From assembly GCA_017444065.1 (NCBI GenBank), contig JAFSXJ010000111.1, positions 1 to 32,544 of the forward strand: 32,544 bases of DNA, in the 5' to 3' direction. Position 1 is the first letter of the stretch, and each line of letters starts with the position of its first letter. The stretch comes from Paludibacteraceae bacterium (GTDB lineage: Bacteria > Bacteroidota > Bacteroidia > Bacteroidales > Paludibacteraceae). Positions 1-7,710 of this stretch are shown here, in pieces. The notes under the pieces were generated by a model. That model saw nothing but the letters and a program-made list of their open reading frames with translations, was not told the DNA's origin and did not search any database. The position numbers and the translations under genes were made by a program.

Positions 1-603
1 AAGTACACGGTGACGTTTGTGGACGAGGACGGCACGACAGTGCTTGCCTCTGCCGAGTACGAATACGGCGCAACGCCTATCGCACCTGCTGACCCGAGCA
101 AGCCTGCTACGGCGCAGTACACGTACAAGTTTAGCGGTTGGACGCCTGAGGTGACGGCTGTCACGGGCGACGCTACGTATAGGGCTACGTATAGTAGTAC
201 GGTGAACAAGTACACGGTGACGTTTGTGGACGAGGACGGCACGACAGTGCTTGCCTCTGCCGAGTACGAATACGGCGCAACGCCTGTCGCACCTGCTGAC
301 CCGAGCAAGCCTGCTACGGCGCAGTACACGTACAAGTTTAGCGGTTGGACGCCTGAGGTGACGGCTGTCACAGGCGATGCAACGTACACGGCTACGTACA
401 GCAGCACGGTGAACAAGTACACGGTGACGTTTGTGGACGAGGACGGCACAACCGTGCTTTGCTCCGAGGAGTATGAGTATGGCGTATTGCCGTCGTGTGA
501 CGACCCGACGAAACCTGCCGATGATGAGTACACCTATTCATTCAGCGGCTGGACGCCCGAGGTGGCTGCCGTGACGGGTGACGCGACCTATACGGCAACG
601 TAC
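1..603 (+). repeat. 207-base tandem repeats encoding InlB B-type modules
   Basis: Copies begin at 1, 208 and 415, giving an exact 207-base (69-codon) period. Copies 1 and 2 differ at one base over the first 170 or so (Ile to Val at codon 26 of the module), then at about nine bases in the last 40. Copy 3 is clearly diverged ([20 protein letters not shown] in its middle). The array runs off the left edge, so the total copy number is unknown. Confidence 0.95.
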
Positions 604-741
604 ATTGCACAATCCGTCATTACGTCTGCGGAACAAACGACCGTAACACCGCGAGCACGGAAGGTGATCGAGAACGACCTGCTCTACATCATTCTGCCTG
701 ACGGAACGAAATATTCCGCCACAGGCATGAAAGCGGAGTGA
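1..741 (+). CDS. Secreted surface protein with InlB B-type repeats, 3' end only
   Basis: The reading frame is open at the left edge, so only the last 246 residues are visible. Three copies of a 69-residue module fill residues 1 to about 201. Each starts [15 protein letters not shown] and contains FSGWTPEV and GDATYTATY, the pattern of the Listeria-Bacteroides (InlB B) repeat, a small beta-grasp-like module of bacterial surface proteins. The last 40 residues leave the repeat and end in a short beta-rich tail ([22 protein letters not shown]), a type of ending common on secreted Bacteroidales proteins. I infer a surface or secreted adhesin-like protein whose N-terminal domains and signal peptide lie outside the window. 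No catalytic domain is visible. The stop is TGA at 739-741. Confidence 0.85.
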   Translation, partial: KYTVTFVDEDGTTVLASAEYEYGATPIAPADPSKPATAQYTYKFSGWTPEVTAVTGDATYRATYSSTVNKYTVTFVDEDGTTVLASAEYEYGATPVAPADPSKPATAQYTYKFSGWTPEVTAVTGDATYTATYSSTVNKYTVTFVDEDGTTVLCSEEYEYGVLPSCDDPTKPADDEYTYSFSGWTPEVAAVTGDATYTATYIAQSVITSAEQTTVTPRARKVIENDLLYIILPDGTKYSATGMKAE

Positions 742-965
742 TGGCGTTGACAACAGAAGACAAGCGGGCGATAGCGATGCGGCTATCGCTCTGAAAAGAA
801 TGAAAAAGTAGCGGCGGCAGAGATGCTGCCGCTACTGTATATGCCTGCGTGGCGGAAGGACGCTATTACGTGACCGACCAAAATTGGTCGATAGATTGAG
901 ACAATGCTCAAAAATGCAAAACAAAGATGGAAAATCCATGCAAATGGCGCAAATTATACTAAACA
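742..965. other. Gene-free stretch with three hairpins
   Basis: I see no credible gene here. Just after the upstream stop there are two hairpins: 768-775 pairs with 782-789 (8 base pairs, 6-base loop), and 807-812 plus 816-820 pair with 831-836 plus 826-830 (11 pairs with a 3-base bulge). Neither is followed by a T-tract, so a role as a terminator is only possible. A third, CGACCAA/TTGGTCG, lies at 875-890 and resembles the palindrome found inside genes elsewhere in the window. From about 900 the DNA turns AT-rich toward the promoter at 966-997. Confidence 0.5.
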
Positions 966-997
966 TTTGGAAATGTCAAAACTTTTTTGTACCTTTG
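966..997 (+). promoter_or_regulatory. Bacteroides-type promoter upstream of the 1242-1958 gene
   Basis: TTTG at 966-969 and TACCTTTG at 990-997 are separated by exactly 20 bases. This matches the -33 TTTG / -7 TAnnTTTG consensus of the primary sigma factor in Bacteroidota. The predicted start of transcription is near 1003-1006, which leaves an untranslated leader of about 235 bases before the ATG at 1242. Confidence 0.8.
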
Positions 998-1003
998 CAA
1001 CGC

Positions 1004-1241
1004 GTTTGACAAGGAGGTCGCATCGGATGCCGCGTGCGGCGCAATAAAAATGAGTAAACCCTAGGAAAACCCCTTAAGGATCCGTCATCAACCCCACAAG
1101 GACCCCGCTTGCAATACACAAGAACTTATCCCGTCAGGTTCACTTCCATGCGAGCACGAAGCGCCCCTAACGGACTAAGTCACACCTCTTTGAGGTGCTG
1201 TCAACGGCGAAAATAAACATAAAATAAACAATGCTTTAACT
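1004..1241 (+). promoter_or_regulatory. Long 5' leader, possibly structured
   Basis: About 235 bases lie between the predicted transcription start and the ATG at 1242. Visible elements are an early GC-rich hairpin (GCCGC/GCGGC, 1029-1040), a four-codon open frame MSKP-stop at 1050-1064, repeated CCCC-containing segments (CCCCTTAAGGA, CCCCACAAGGA), and a 6-base-pair hairpin CACCTC/GAGGTG at 1183-1197 with a TTT loop. I recognise no known riboswitch or T-box. The length and the hairpins make a cis-acting RNA plausible but unproven. Confidence 0.35.
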
Positions 1242-1958
1242 ATGAGAAAGAATCAGACCAGAAAAGACCTGACGACAAACAGTCAGGCACAGGCACTTCA
1301 CCCTCTGCTGCAAGAGATTATCATCCGGCTGAACAAAGCCGGAGAGGTTGTTGCAGCCCCTGACGGGCATCTGTTCTTCCGGCCGGGCGTGCATGTCAAA
1401 TGCCTGTTCGGTGCGATGGACATGAAGAAGGAAGGTGAGAAGTACGGTGTGCGCATCGTTGTGCGGAAGGTAAGGAAGCGCGCCACGAAAAGCAAGTACG
1501 GAGATATGCCGTGGTTTCAGATTTACATGCTGCCTATCGTGAAGAAGAACGCCAAGACGATGACGGACAACGAGCGGCGGAACATGGAGATGAACCGCCA
1601 GGCGCTACGTATGGCGCATGCCGTGGAGCACGACCCTGAACAGCTCGCCGCATGGCGCGAACGGCACGAGGCGCACAAACGCAATCCTGAGGGATATGCG
1701 AAGCTGTATCCGAACTTGTTCGGATTCCTGGTGGCGACGTTCCGGAAAGAGCTGGAAGCACAAGAGATGCGTGACGCGGATGCGCCATTGGAAGTGGCGC
1801 ACACAGAACACCGGTCTGTATCGGATGAGGTTCGTCAACAATTACCTACAATTATCGACAATTATGATAATGGGATACAGAGCTTCGGCATACGATTGGC
1901 ACAGAGGCGGAACGGGCGGAGATGCCTGCCGTTCATACGCCTGCCGATGGTGGCATAG
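1242..1958 (+). CDS. Hypothetical basic protein, 238 residues
   Basis: I do not recognise this family. The protein starts MRKNQTRKDLTTNSQAQALH, has no signal peptide or membrane segment, and so should be cytoplasmic. Residues 20-110 hold a compact stretch with a glycine/phenylalanine-rich strand region (HLFFRPGVHVKCLFGAMDM) followed by a dense cluster of Lys and Arg (VRIVVRKVRKRATKSKYGD). Residues 105-190 look helical and charged, with many Glu, Arg and Met. The basic cluster would suit a nucleic-acid-binding role, but that is only inference. It stands alone, with its own promoter, a long leader upstream and another promoter downstream, so it is probably monocistronic. The last 25 residues are low in recognisable pattern, and a late frameshift cannot be excluded. 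Confidence 0.65.
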   Translation: MRKNQTRKDLTTNSQAQALHPLLQEIIIRLNKAGEVVAAPDGHLFFRPGVHVKCLFGAMDMKKEGEKYGVRIVVRKVRKRATKSKYGDMPWFQIYMLPIVKKNAKTMTDNERRNMEMNRQALRMAHAVEHDPEQLAAWRERHEAHKRNPEGYAKLYPNLFGFLVATFRKELEAQEMRDADAPLEVAHTEHRSVSDEVRQQLPTIIDNYDNGIQSFGIRLAQRRNGRRCLPFIRLPMVA

Positions 1959-2020
1959 CGGCGCATAATGAATGAAAAATTCTCTTTTGTTATACAAAAT
2001 ACGATATTTTTCTGAAAAAA

Positions 2021-2052
2021 TTTGCAAATTCAAATATTTTTTTGTAAATTTG
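2021..2052 (+). promoter_or_regulatory. Bacteroides-type promoter for the CotH-like gene
   Basis: TTTG at 2021-2024 and TAAATTTG at 2045-2052 are 20 bases apart, matching the TTTG / TAnnTTTG consensus. The two boxes are part of a direct repeat (AATTTGCAA around 2020-2028 and 2048-2056). Transcription should start near 2058-2060, giving a leader of about 45 bases to the ATG at 2103. It is the likely promoter for both the CotH-like gene and gltX, which follows after 3 bases. Confidence 0.85.
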
Positions 2053-2102
2053 CAAGGTTTTGCGCATGGCACGCGCGAATGCGTGTGCGCAGGAAGAAAA
2101 AG

Positions 2103-4019
2103 ATGACTACAAAAGTGCATAGATTTGTGGGCAGGTTGGTGTGTGCAATCATTGCACAGACCTTTATGCTGACGGCCGCTGCTGCTACCGCCCGCACGGC
2201 GGACGCCAAGCTGACGGGAACACCCATCGGCTCGTCGCCCTCGGTCGAATATACCAACTTCACCGTCACCACGACGCAGAACATCCCGGCAGATGCGTTT
2301 GACGGCGATCTGAACACCTTTTTCGCCTCGTACGACAGGACGTACACCTGGGTCGGACTCGATTTGGGCAAGCCGCATGTGATAACGAAAGTCGGCTGGA
2401 GCCCGCGTAACGACGGGCTCGGTCCCGGGCGCGTGCAGCTTGCGGTGTTCGAAGGCGCAAACATGCCGGACTTCACAGACGCCCTTCCGCTCTACGTGAA
2501 CGACAAGACCGGCACCATCGGCAAGACGGATTATGCGGATGTCGATTGCTCGTTAGGCTTCCGCTATGTTCGGTATATCGGTCCGAACGATGCGCGCTGC
2601 AACGTGGCGGAGGTCGAGTTCTACGGGCATGCGAGTGAAGGCGACAGCACGCAGCTGTACCGTCCGACGAACCTGCCGTGCGTACTTATTCACACGAAGG
2701 ACAACCAGGACCCCTACGACAAGGTGAACTACATCGAGAGCATCGTCACGATTCTTGGCGAAGACGGCAGTCTGCTGCGTGATACGGCAGGCGTGCGGCT
2801 GCGCGGGAATGCGTCCATCGATTTCCCGAAAAAACCGTATCGTATCAAGTTTGCGCACAAGCACAAGGTGCTCGGTTCGCCCGCCAAAGCCAAGAACTGG
2901 ACGCTGGTCAACAACTACGGCGACAAGACCCTGATGCGCAACCTCGTGGCTTTCCGCGTGAGCGAGGCGTGCCGCATGCCCTACACGCCGTTCTGCCGGG
3001 CGGTGGATGTGCTGGTGAACGGCGAGTACAAAGGCTGCTATCAGCTGAGCGACAAGATAGAAGTAAAGAAAGGTCGAGTGGAGATAGACGAGATGACTCC
3101 AAACGATCTGGTCGGCAGTGCGTTGAGCGGCGGCTACCTGTGGGAGATAGACGGCTACGCGTACAACGAACAGTATCCGTACACCTCGCCGCACGGCGTG
3201 CCGGTAACGCTGCATTCGCCGAAAGACGACGAGATAGTGCCGACGCAGCGGACGTACTTCGAGAACTACTACCGCACGATGGAGGACAAGGTGTATAAGA
3301 GTTCCGCCAGCGACACGACATGGCGCATGTATATCGACTACCCGAGTTTCGCGCGGTACTTCCTTGCGAACGAGACCTGCGGCAATCCGGATATGATATG
3401 GTCGTGCTACATGTACAAGAAACGCGACGACACGAAAGCCTATACCGGCCCCGTGTGGGACTTTGACATAGCGTTCGACAACGACTACCGCATCTACCCC
3501 GAAGCCAACCACACGCAGTTCATCTTCGCCGGAGCAAGCAACGCGGAGAGCTTTGCGCGGCACATCGTCTATGCCGACCAGCGTTCGCGCGACGAGATGA
3601 CGGAGTACTGGCATCTGGCGCGCAACAACGGCGTGAGCATCGAAGAACTGATAGCCTTCGTGGACAGTACGGCAGCAATATTAGACGCCTCGCAACAGCT
3701 GAACTTCATCCGCTGGCCGATATTGAGCCAGAAGGTGCACATGAATCCGGTGGCCCTCGGTTCGTACAACGCGGAAGTGATCCGCCTGAAGGAGTTCCTA
3801 AGGATGCGTATCAAATGGATGGACAGCAAGTTGGGCTACACGTGGCATCCGCTGGAGAACGTGAGTGCCGTGGAGAATACCGGCTGCGACATGCAGAAAG
3901 GCTACCGCGTGTTTGACATCCAAGGCAGGAAGATTTACGAGGGTGAGCAACTGCCGCCGCTGCCTGCCGGACTGTATATCATCCAACATAACGGGAAGAC
4001 TAACAAAATACTATTATAG
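2103..4019 (+). CDS. Secreted CotH-like protein with N-terminal discoidin-like domain and T9SS tail
   Basis: The ATG at 2103 gives 638 residues. The frame stays open upstream to 2022, but that part overlaps the promoter, so 2103 is preferred. Residues 1-30 form a signal peptide ending in an Ala-rich stretch. Residues 45-185 resemble an F5/8 type C (discoidin) beta-sandwich (AFDGDLNTFFASYDRTYTWVG, then RYVRYIGPNDARCNVAEVEFYG). Residues 195-580 match the CotH family: RLRGNASIDFPKKPYRIKF, NWTLVNNYGDKTLMRN, YKGCYQLSDKIEV and GPVWDFDIAFDND. CotH of Bacillus is an atypical protein kinase, but here the substrate is unknown. The end (GYRVFDIQGRKIYEGE, AGLYIIQHNGKTNKILL) is a type A T9SS sorting domain. 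The protein is therefore exported across the outer membrane and probably surface-attached. Confidence 0.88.
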   Translation: MTTKVHRFVGRLVCAIIAQTFMLTAAAATARTADAKLTGTPIGSSPSVEYTNFTVTTTQNIPADAFDGDLNTFFASYDRTYTWVGLDLGKPHVITKVGWSPRNDGLGPGRVQLAVFEGANMPDFTDALPLYVNDKTGTIGKTDYADVDCSLGFRYVRYIGPNDARCNVAEVEFYGHASEGDSTQLYRPTNLPCVLIHTKDNQDPYDKVNYIESIVTILGEDGSLLRDTAGVRLRGNASIDFPKKPYRIKFAHKHKVLGSPAKAKNWTLVNNYGDKTLMRNLVAFRVSEACRMPYTPFCRAVDVLVNGEYKGCYQLSDKIEVKKGRVEIDEMTPNDLVGSALSGGYLWEIDGYAYNEQYPYTSPHGVPVTLHSPKDDEIVPTQRTYFENYYRTMEDKVYKSSASDTTWRMYIDYPSFARYFLANETCGNPDMIWSCYMYKKRDDTKAYTGPVWDFDIAFDNDYRIYPEANHTQFIFAGASNAESFARHIVYADQRSRDEMTEYWHLARNNGVSIEELIAFVDSTAAILDASQQLNFIRWPILSQKVHMNPVALGSYNAEVIRLKEFLRMRIKWMDSKLGYTWHPLENVSAVENTGCDMQKGYRVFDIQGRKIYEGEQLPPLPAGLYIIQHNGKTNKILL

Positions 4020-4022
4020 ACT

Positions 4023-5573
4023 ATGGATAATCGAAAAGTTCGCGTACGCTTTGCTCCGTCGCCGACGGGCGCGCTGCATATCGGCGGCGTGCGTACCGCA
4101 TTGTACAACTACCTGTTCGCCCGCCAGCACGACGGCGATATGCTGCTCAGAATAGAGGACACCGACTCGACACGGTTCGTGCCCGGTGCAGAGGAGTATA
4201 TCCTGGAGTCACTGCGCTGGCTCGGGATAGAGATTGACGAGGGCCTCAGAATGAACGCCGAAGGGAAGATAGAGAGCGTGGGCGGGAATGGCCCGTACCG
4301 TCAGAGCGAGCGCAGGGACATCTACTGGCAGTATGTGAAGCAGCTGCTGGACAACCATCTGGCATACGTGGCGTTCGACACGCCCGAACAGCTGGAGGCA
4401 AAACGAAAGGAGATACCAAACTTCCAGTACGACGCTACGACGCGCGGGATGATGGACAACTCGCTGACCTGCACGAAAGCCAAAGAACGTGTTGAGGCAG
4501 GCGAGCAGTTCGTGGTGCGCTTCCTTGTCGAGCCGGACGAGGAGATAACGGTGCATGATCTGATTCGCGGTGATGTGACAATCAACTCGAACATCCTGGA
4601 CGACAAGGTGCTGTACAAGTCAGCCGACAAACTGCCCACGTACCATCTGGCGAACATTGTGGATGACCATCTGATGGGTATCACCCACGTCATCCGCGGC
4701 GAAGAGTGGCTGCCGAGTGCTCCGCTGCACGTGCTGTTGTACCGCGCTTTCGGTTGGGAGGATACGATGCCGCAGTTCGCACATCTGCCGCTGCTGCTCA
4801 AGCCCGACGGCAACGGCAAACTCAGCAAGCGTGACGGCGACCGTCTGGGCTTCCCTGTGTTCCCGCTGGAGTTCCACAATCCGAAGGACGGCAGCGTCAG
4901 CAGCGGTTACCGTGAGAGCGGCTACTACCCCGAGGCGGTGATTAACTTCCTCGCCTTATTGGGCTGGCACACGTCGGGTGACCAGGAGATGTTCACGATG
5001 GACGACCTGATTGCGCAGTTCTCATTGGAGCGCGTGAGCAAGTCGGGTGCGAAGTTCGACTACGAGAAGGGCAAGTGGTTCAACCACCAGTACCTGCAGA
5101 TGCGTTCCAACGAGCAGCTGGCTGCTGAGTTCCAGCCAATCTTGGCTGAAAAACTCGGCGAGAAGGCCGCCAAGAAATACAACCCCGAACAGGTGGCACA
5201 TATCATCGGTCTGGTGAAGGAGCGCGTGTCGTTCGTGAGCGAGCTGTGGGAGCAGTGCAACTACTTCTTCGTTGCGCCTACAGAATTTGACGAGAAGTCA
5301 CTCAAGAAACGTTGGAAAGAGGATTCGCCGCAACACATGCGCGAACTGCTGGCTGTACTCAAAGCGCAGAAAGACTGGAGTGCCGAGGCTCTGGATGCCA
5401 CCGTTCTGCCGTGGATTGAGCAGAAAGAGTACGGTCTGGGCATCGTGATGAACGCGTTCCGTATCTGCCTCGTGGGCGCTGCACGCGGACCGCATATCTG
5501 GGCGATAACCGATGTGCTGGGCAAGGATGAGGTTATCCGCCGCGTGGAAGTGGCATTGAAGAAATTATCGTAA
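4023..5573 (+). CDS. gltX: Glutamate-tRNA ligase
   Basis: A class I aminoacyl-tRNA synthetase of 516 residues that charges tRNA-Glu with glutamate in the cytoplasm. The N-terminal signature [19 protein letters not shown] carries the HIGH-type motif as His19-Ile-Gly-Gly, and the KMSKS-type loop is K266-L-S-K-R ([12 protein letters not shown]). The catalytic core is followed by the helical anticodon-binding region (about 340-516), and the length is normal for the family. The start is the ATG 3 bases after the stop of the CotH-like gene, so the two are probably co-transcribed, an odd pairing of a housekeeping gene with a secreted protein. A perfect 7-base-arm palindrome at 5133-5148 encodes QPILAE in the anticodon-binding region. 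It may be native coding sequence or a copy of the repeat described elsewhere. Confidence 0.97.
   Translation: MDNRKVRVRFAPSPTGALHIGGVRTALYNYLFARQHDGDMLLRIEDTDSTRFVPGAEEYILESLRWLGIEIDEGLRMNAEGKIESVGGNGPYRQSERRDIYWQYVKQLLDNHLAYVAFDTPEQLEAKRKEIPNFQYDATTRGMMDNSLTCTKAKERVEAGEQFVVRFLVEPDEEITVHDLIRGDVTINSNILDDKVLYKSADKLPTYHLANIVDDHLMGITHVIRGEEWLPSAPLHVLLYRAFGWEDTMPQFAHLPLLLKPDGNGKLSKRDGDRLGFPVFPLEFHNPKDGSVSSGYRESGYYPEAVINFLALLGWHTSGDQEMFTMDDLIAQFSLERVSKSGAKFDYEKGKWFNHQYLQMRSNEQLAAEFQPILAEKLGEKAAKKYNPEQVAHIIGLVKERVSFVSELWEQCNYFFVAPTEFDEKSLKKRWKEDSPQHMRELLAVLKAQKDWSAEALDATVLPWIEQKEYGLGIVMNAFRICLVGAARGPHIWAITDVLGKDEVIRRVEVALKKLS
5133..5148. repeat. Palindromic element copy inside gltX
   Basis: CAGCCAA (5133-5139) and TTGGCTG (5142-5148) surround a 2-base centre. 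The core AGCCAA-nn-TTGGCT is the same as in the spoIID-like gene and the thioesterase gene. It reads QPILAE, the same reading phase as the ftsY and thioesterase copies. Confidence 0.5.
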
Positions 5574-5613
5574 TCTCGAAATCTCGAAGTGTCGAAATAC
5601 CGGGATGTCGAAA
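5574..5613 (+). repeat. 8-base degenerate tandem repeat between gltX and the NagB-like gene
   Basis: Five 8-base units follow the gltX stop directly: TCTCGAAA, TCTCGAAG, TGTCGAAA, TACCGGGA, TGTCGAAA. The rest of the 58-base gap is AT-rich and leads to the ATG at 5632. I see no clear TAnnTTTG box, so the next gene may be read through from gltX. Confidence 0.7.
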
Positions 5614-5631
5614 GATTAAAATATAATAACC

Positions 5632-7620
5632 ATGAGAACAAATCTAAGTTCACAAATCTCGCTCAGTCGGGTGGCGAGAAAACTGTACAAGCCCGATGAT
5701 GTGTTCGAACTCTCCCGCGTCAGCCGCATGGAGAAGGTGAAGACAAGTATCTACGAGACAGGCAAGGAAGGTGCCGTTGCCGTGGCACAGTACATTGCCG
5801 AGCAAATCAATCAGCGTCAGAAGGAAGGCAAGAAGTTCGTGCTGAGCATGATGACCGGCCGTTCGATGCAGGACATTTGTGCCGAACTGGTTCGTCTGCA
5901 CGGTCAGGGGCTGAGTTTCCGTAACGTGGTGCTGGTGGTAGGCTACGAGTATTATCCGCTGCCGAAGGAGGATGCCGGCTGTCTGGGTCAGCTGGAGGAG
6001 CAGCTGATATCGAAAGTAGGAATCCTGCCGGCGAACGTGATTGCCATTCCCGGAACGCTTGCCAAGGAACAGATTATCGACGCCTGCGCCGCCTACGAGC
6101 GCACCATTCAGGACCTCGGCGGCATTGACCTCATGCTCTTGGGCATCGGTCGTGGCGGCAATATCGCCTTCAACGAGCCGGGCACACAGTTCAACAGCGA
6201 GACACGTCTGGTGCTGCTGGACAACAACTCCCGTGCCGATGCAAGTGAGATGTTCGGAACAGCAGAGGCTGTGCCGGTAAGCGCGATTACAATAGGCATA
6301 GGCACGATCCTTCGCGCCCGTGAGATTCTGCTGGTTGCCTGGGGTGACCACAAGGCAGAGCAGGTGGCACGCGCCATTGAAGGTGAGGCATCGCCCGCCT
6401 GTCCGGCTTCGGCATTGCAGCTGGCATCGAACGCCCATATCGCCCTTGACCTCTCGGCTGCCGACCGCCTGACGCGTATCAGCAAGCCGTGGATGGTGAC
6501 GAGCTGCGAGTGGGATGACCAACTGACGCGCAAGGCTATCGTCTGGCTGTGCCAGATAACTGAGAAACCTATCCTCAAACTCACGAACAAGGATTATAAC
6601 GACCACGGCCTGTCGGAACTCATCACCTTGTACGGCTCGGCTTACAACTGCAACATCAAGGTCTTCAACGACCTGCAGCACACCATTACCGGCTGGCCCG
6701 GTGGCAAGCCGAACGCCGATGACAGCAACCGTCCCGAGCGCGCCAAGCCGTTCCCGAAGGATGTGGTAATCTTCTCTCCGCACCCCGATGACGATGTCAT
6801 CTCCATGGGCGGCACGTTCGCGCGCCTGATCAAGCAGGGGCACAATGTGCATATCGCCTACCAGACCTCGGGCTGTATCGCAGTGTGCGATGACGAGGTG
6901 GTGCGTTTCATGGACTTCATGAAGGGCTACAAGCTCATGCATCTGCCCGAGGATAAGGTGATTGACAAGAAGTATGACGAGTACATGCACTTCTTCCGTC
7001 AGGAGAAGATCGGCGACCAGGACACACGCGAGATACTGGATATCAAGGCGCTTATCCGTCGTGGCGAGGCAACAGCCGCCTGCCGGCACATGGGTCTGCC
7101 ACTCGACCACATCCACTTCCTGAACCTGCCGTTCTATGAGACGGGCACGATCAAGAAAGGTCCGTTGACGGAGAAGGATATCGCCATAGTGGAGAACCTG
7201 CTCAAAGAGGTCAAACCGCAACAGATATTCGTAGCAGGCGACCTTGCCGACCCGCACGGAACGCACCGCGTCTGCACCGATGCCGTACTGGCTGCTATCG
7301 ACGACCTGAAGGATTCGCCTGCTTGGGACGAATGGCTGAAGGACTGCCGTATCTGGATGTACCGCGGCGCATGGATGGAGTGGGGCGTTGACCTGATTGA
7401 GATGGCCGTGCCGATGTCTCCCGAAGAACTGCGCTTCAAGCGGAACACGATTCTCAAGCATCAGTCGCAGATGGAGAGTGCGCCGTTCATGGGTAACGAC
7501 GAGCGTCTGTTCTGGCAGCGTGCCGAGGACCGCAATCATGCTACTGCAGAACTCTATGCCCAATTGGGTCTCGCCAACTACGAAGCTATTGAGGCTTTCG
7601 TTCAGTATCATCCGTTGTAA
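5632..7620 (+). CDS. Glucosamine-6-phosphate deaminase-like / PIG-L deacetylase fusion
   Basis: 662 residues in two parts. Residues 30-290 have the NagB (sugar isomerase-like) fold, with SFRNVVLVVGYEYYPLPKED, GIGRGGNIAFNEPGTQFNS and ITIGIGTILRAREILLVAWG. Residues 375-600 are a PIG-L/LmbE-type zinc N-deacetylase, with SPHPDDDVISMGGT (first His is residue 384) and DPHGTHRVCTD. This arrangement is well known in Bacteroidales, where it is annotated as NagB and presumed to act on amino-sugar phosphates in the cytoplasm. Compared with E. coli NagB, the catalytic Asp72 (in NMDEY) is Tyr, and Asp141 and His143 (in NDGH) are Gly and Asn. The AFNEP Glu and the Arg and Lys of the phosphate site remain. 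Deaminase activity is therefore doubtful, while the PIG-L half looks intact. The start MRTNLSSQISLSRV fits the family. Confidence 0.88.
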   Translation: MRTNLSSQISLSRVARKLYKPDDVFELSRVSRMEKVKTSIYETGKEGAVAVAQYIAEQINQRQKEGKKFVLSMMTGRSMQDICAELVRLHGQGLSFRNVVLVVGYEYYPLPKEDAGCLGQLEEQLISKVGILPANVIAIPGTLAKEQIIDACAAYERTIQDLGGIDLMLLGIGRGGNIAFNEPGTQFNSETRLVLLDNNSRADASEMFGTAEAVPVSAITIGIGTILRAREILLVAWGDHKAEQVARAIEGEASPACPASALQLASNAHIALDLSAADRLTRISKPWMVTSCEWDDQLTRKAIVWLCQITEKPILKLTNKDYNDHGLSELITLYGSAYNCNIKVFNDLQHTITGWPGGKPNADDSNRPERAKPFPKDVVIFSPHPDDDVISMGGTFARLIKQGHNVHIAYQTSGCIAVCDDEVVRFMDFMKGYKLMHLPEDKVIDKKYDEYMHFFRQEKIGDQDTREILDIKALIRRGEATAACRHMGLPLDHIHFLNLPFYETGTIKKGPLTEKDIAIVENLLKEVKPQQIFVAGDLADPHGTHRVCTDAVLAAIDDLKDSPAWDEWLKDCRIWMYRGAWMEWGVDLIEMAVPMSPEELRFKRNTILKHQSQMESAPFMGNDERLFWQRAEDRNHATAELYAQLGLANYEAIEAFVQYHPL

Positions 7621-7675
7621 CAGACCGCTAACGCTCTAAGAGAAAAGACCGCTTCACTGAAAGAGTAAAGACGGA
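7621..7675 (-). repeat. GGTCT-headed dispersed repeat, intergenic copy
   Basis: Directly after the stop of the NagB-like gene, the minus strand reads as two units: one starting CGTCTTTACTCTTTCAG and one starting GGTCTTTTCTCTTAGAGCG, then GGTCTG. The first closely matches the unit GGTCTTTGCTCTTTCAG inside murF-alr at 30475-30491, so this is another copy of the same small element. The remaining bases up to 7710 are AT-rich and hold no clear promoter. Confidence 0.65.
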
Positions 7676-7710
7676 TTATGCTTTTAGTTTTCTACAAATA
7701 AAACACAATA

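Noticed and set aside
1-603. CRISPR-like array
   Set aside because: The 207-base units have no spacers, keep an open reading frame and code a known surface-protein module.
1050-1064. MSKP leader peptide as a true attenuator gene
   Set aside because: No run of a regulatory codon and no terminator-antiterminator pair that I could draw. It is mentioned only as part of the leader.
2022-2102. An earlier start for the CotH-like gene
   Set aside because: It would begin with TTG inside the promoter (-33 box at 2021) and put a basic stretch ahead of the signal peptide.
2553-3614. A 353-residue minus-strand frame inside the CotH-like gene
   Set aside because: It is rich in Val, Arg and His, as expected from the complement of this codon usage, and the plus-strand CotH motifs are clear.
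5650-7611. A 653-residue open frame on the minus strand opposite the NagB/PIG-L gene
   Set aside because: It mirrors a gene with clear family motifs on the plus strand and has no recognisable pattern itself. Long antisense frames are common in GC-rich coding DNA.
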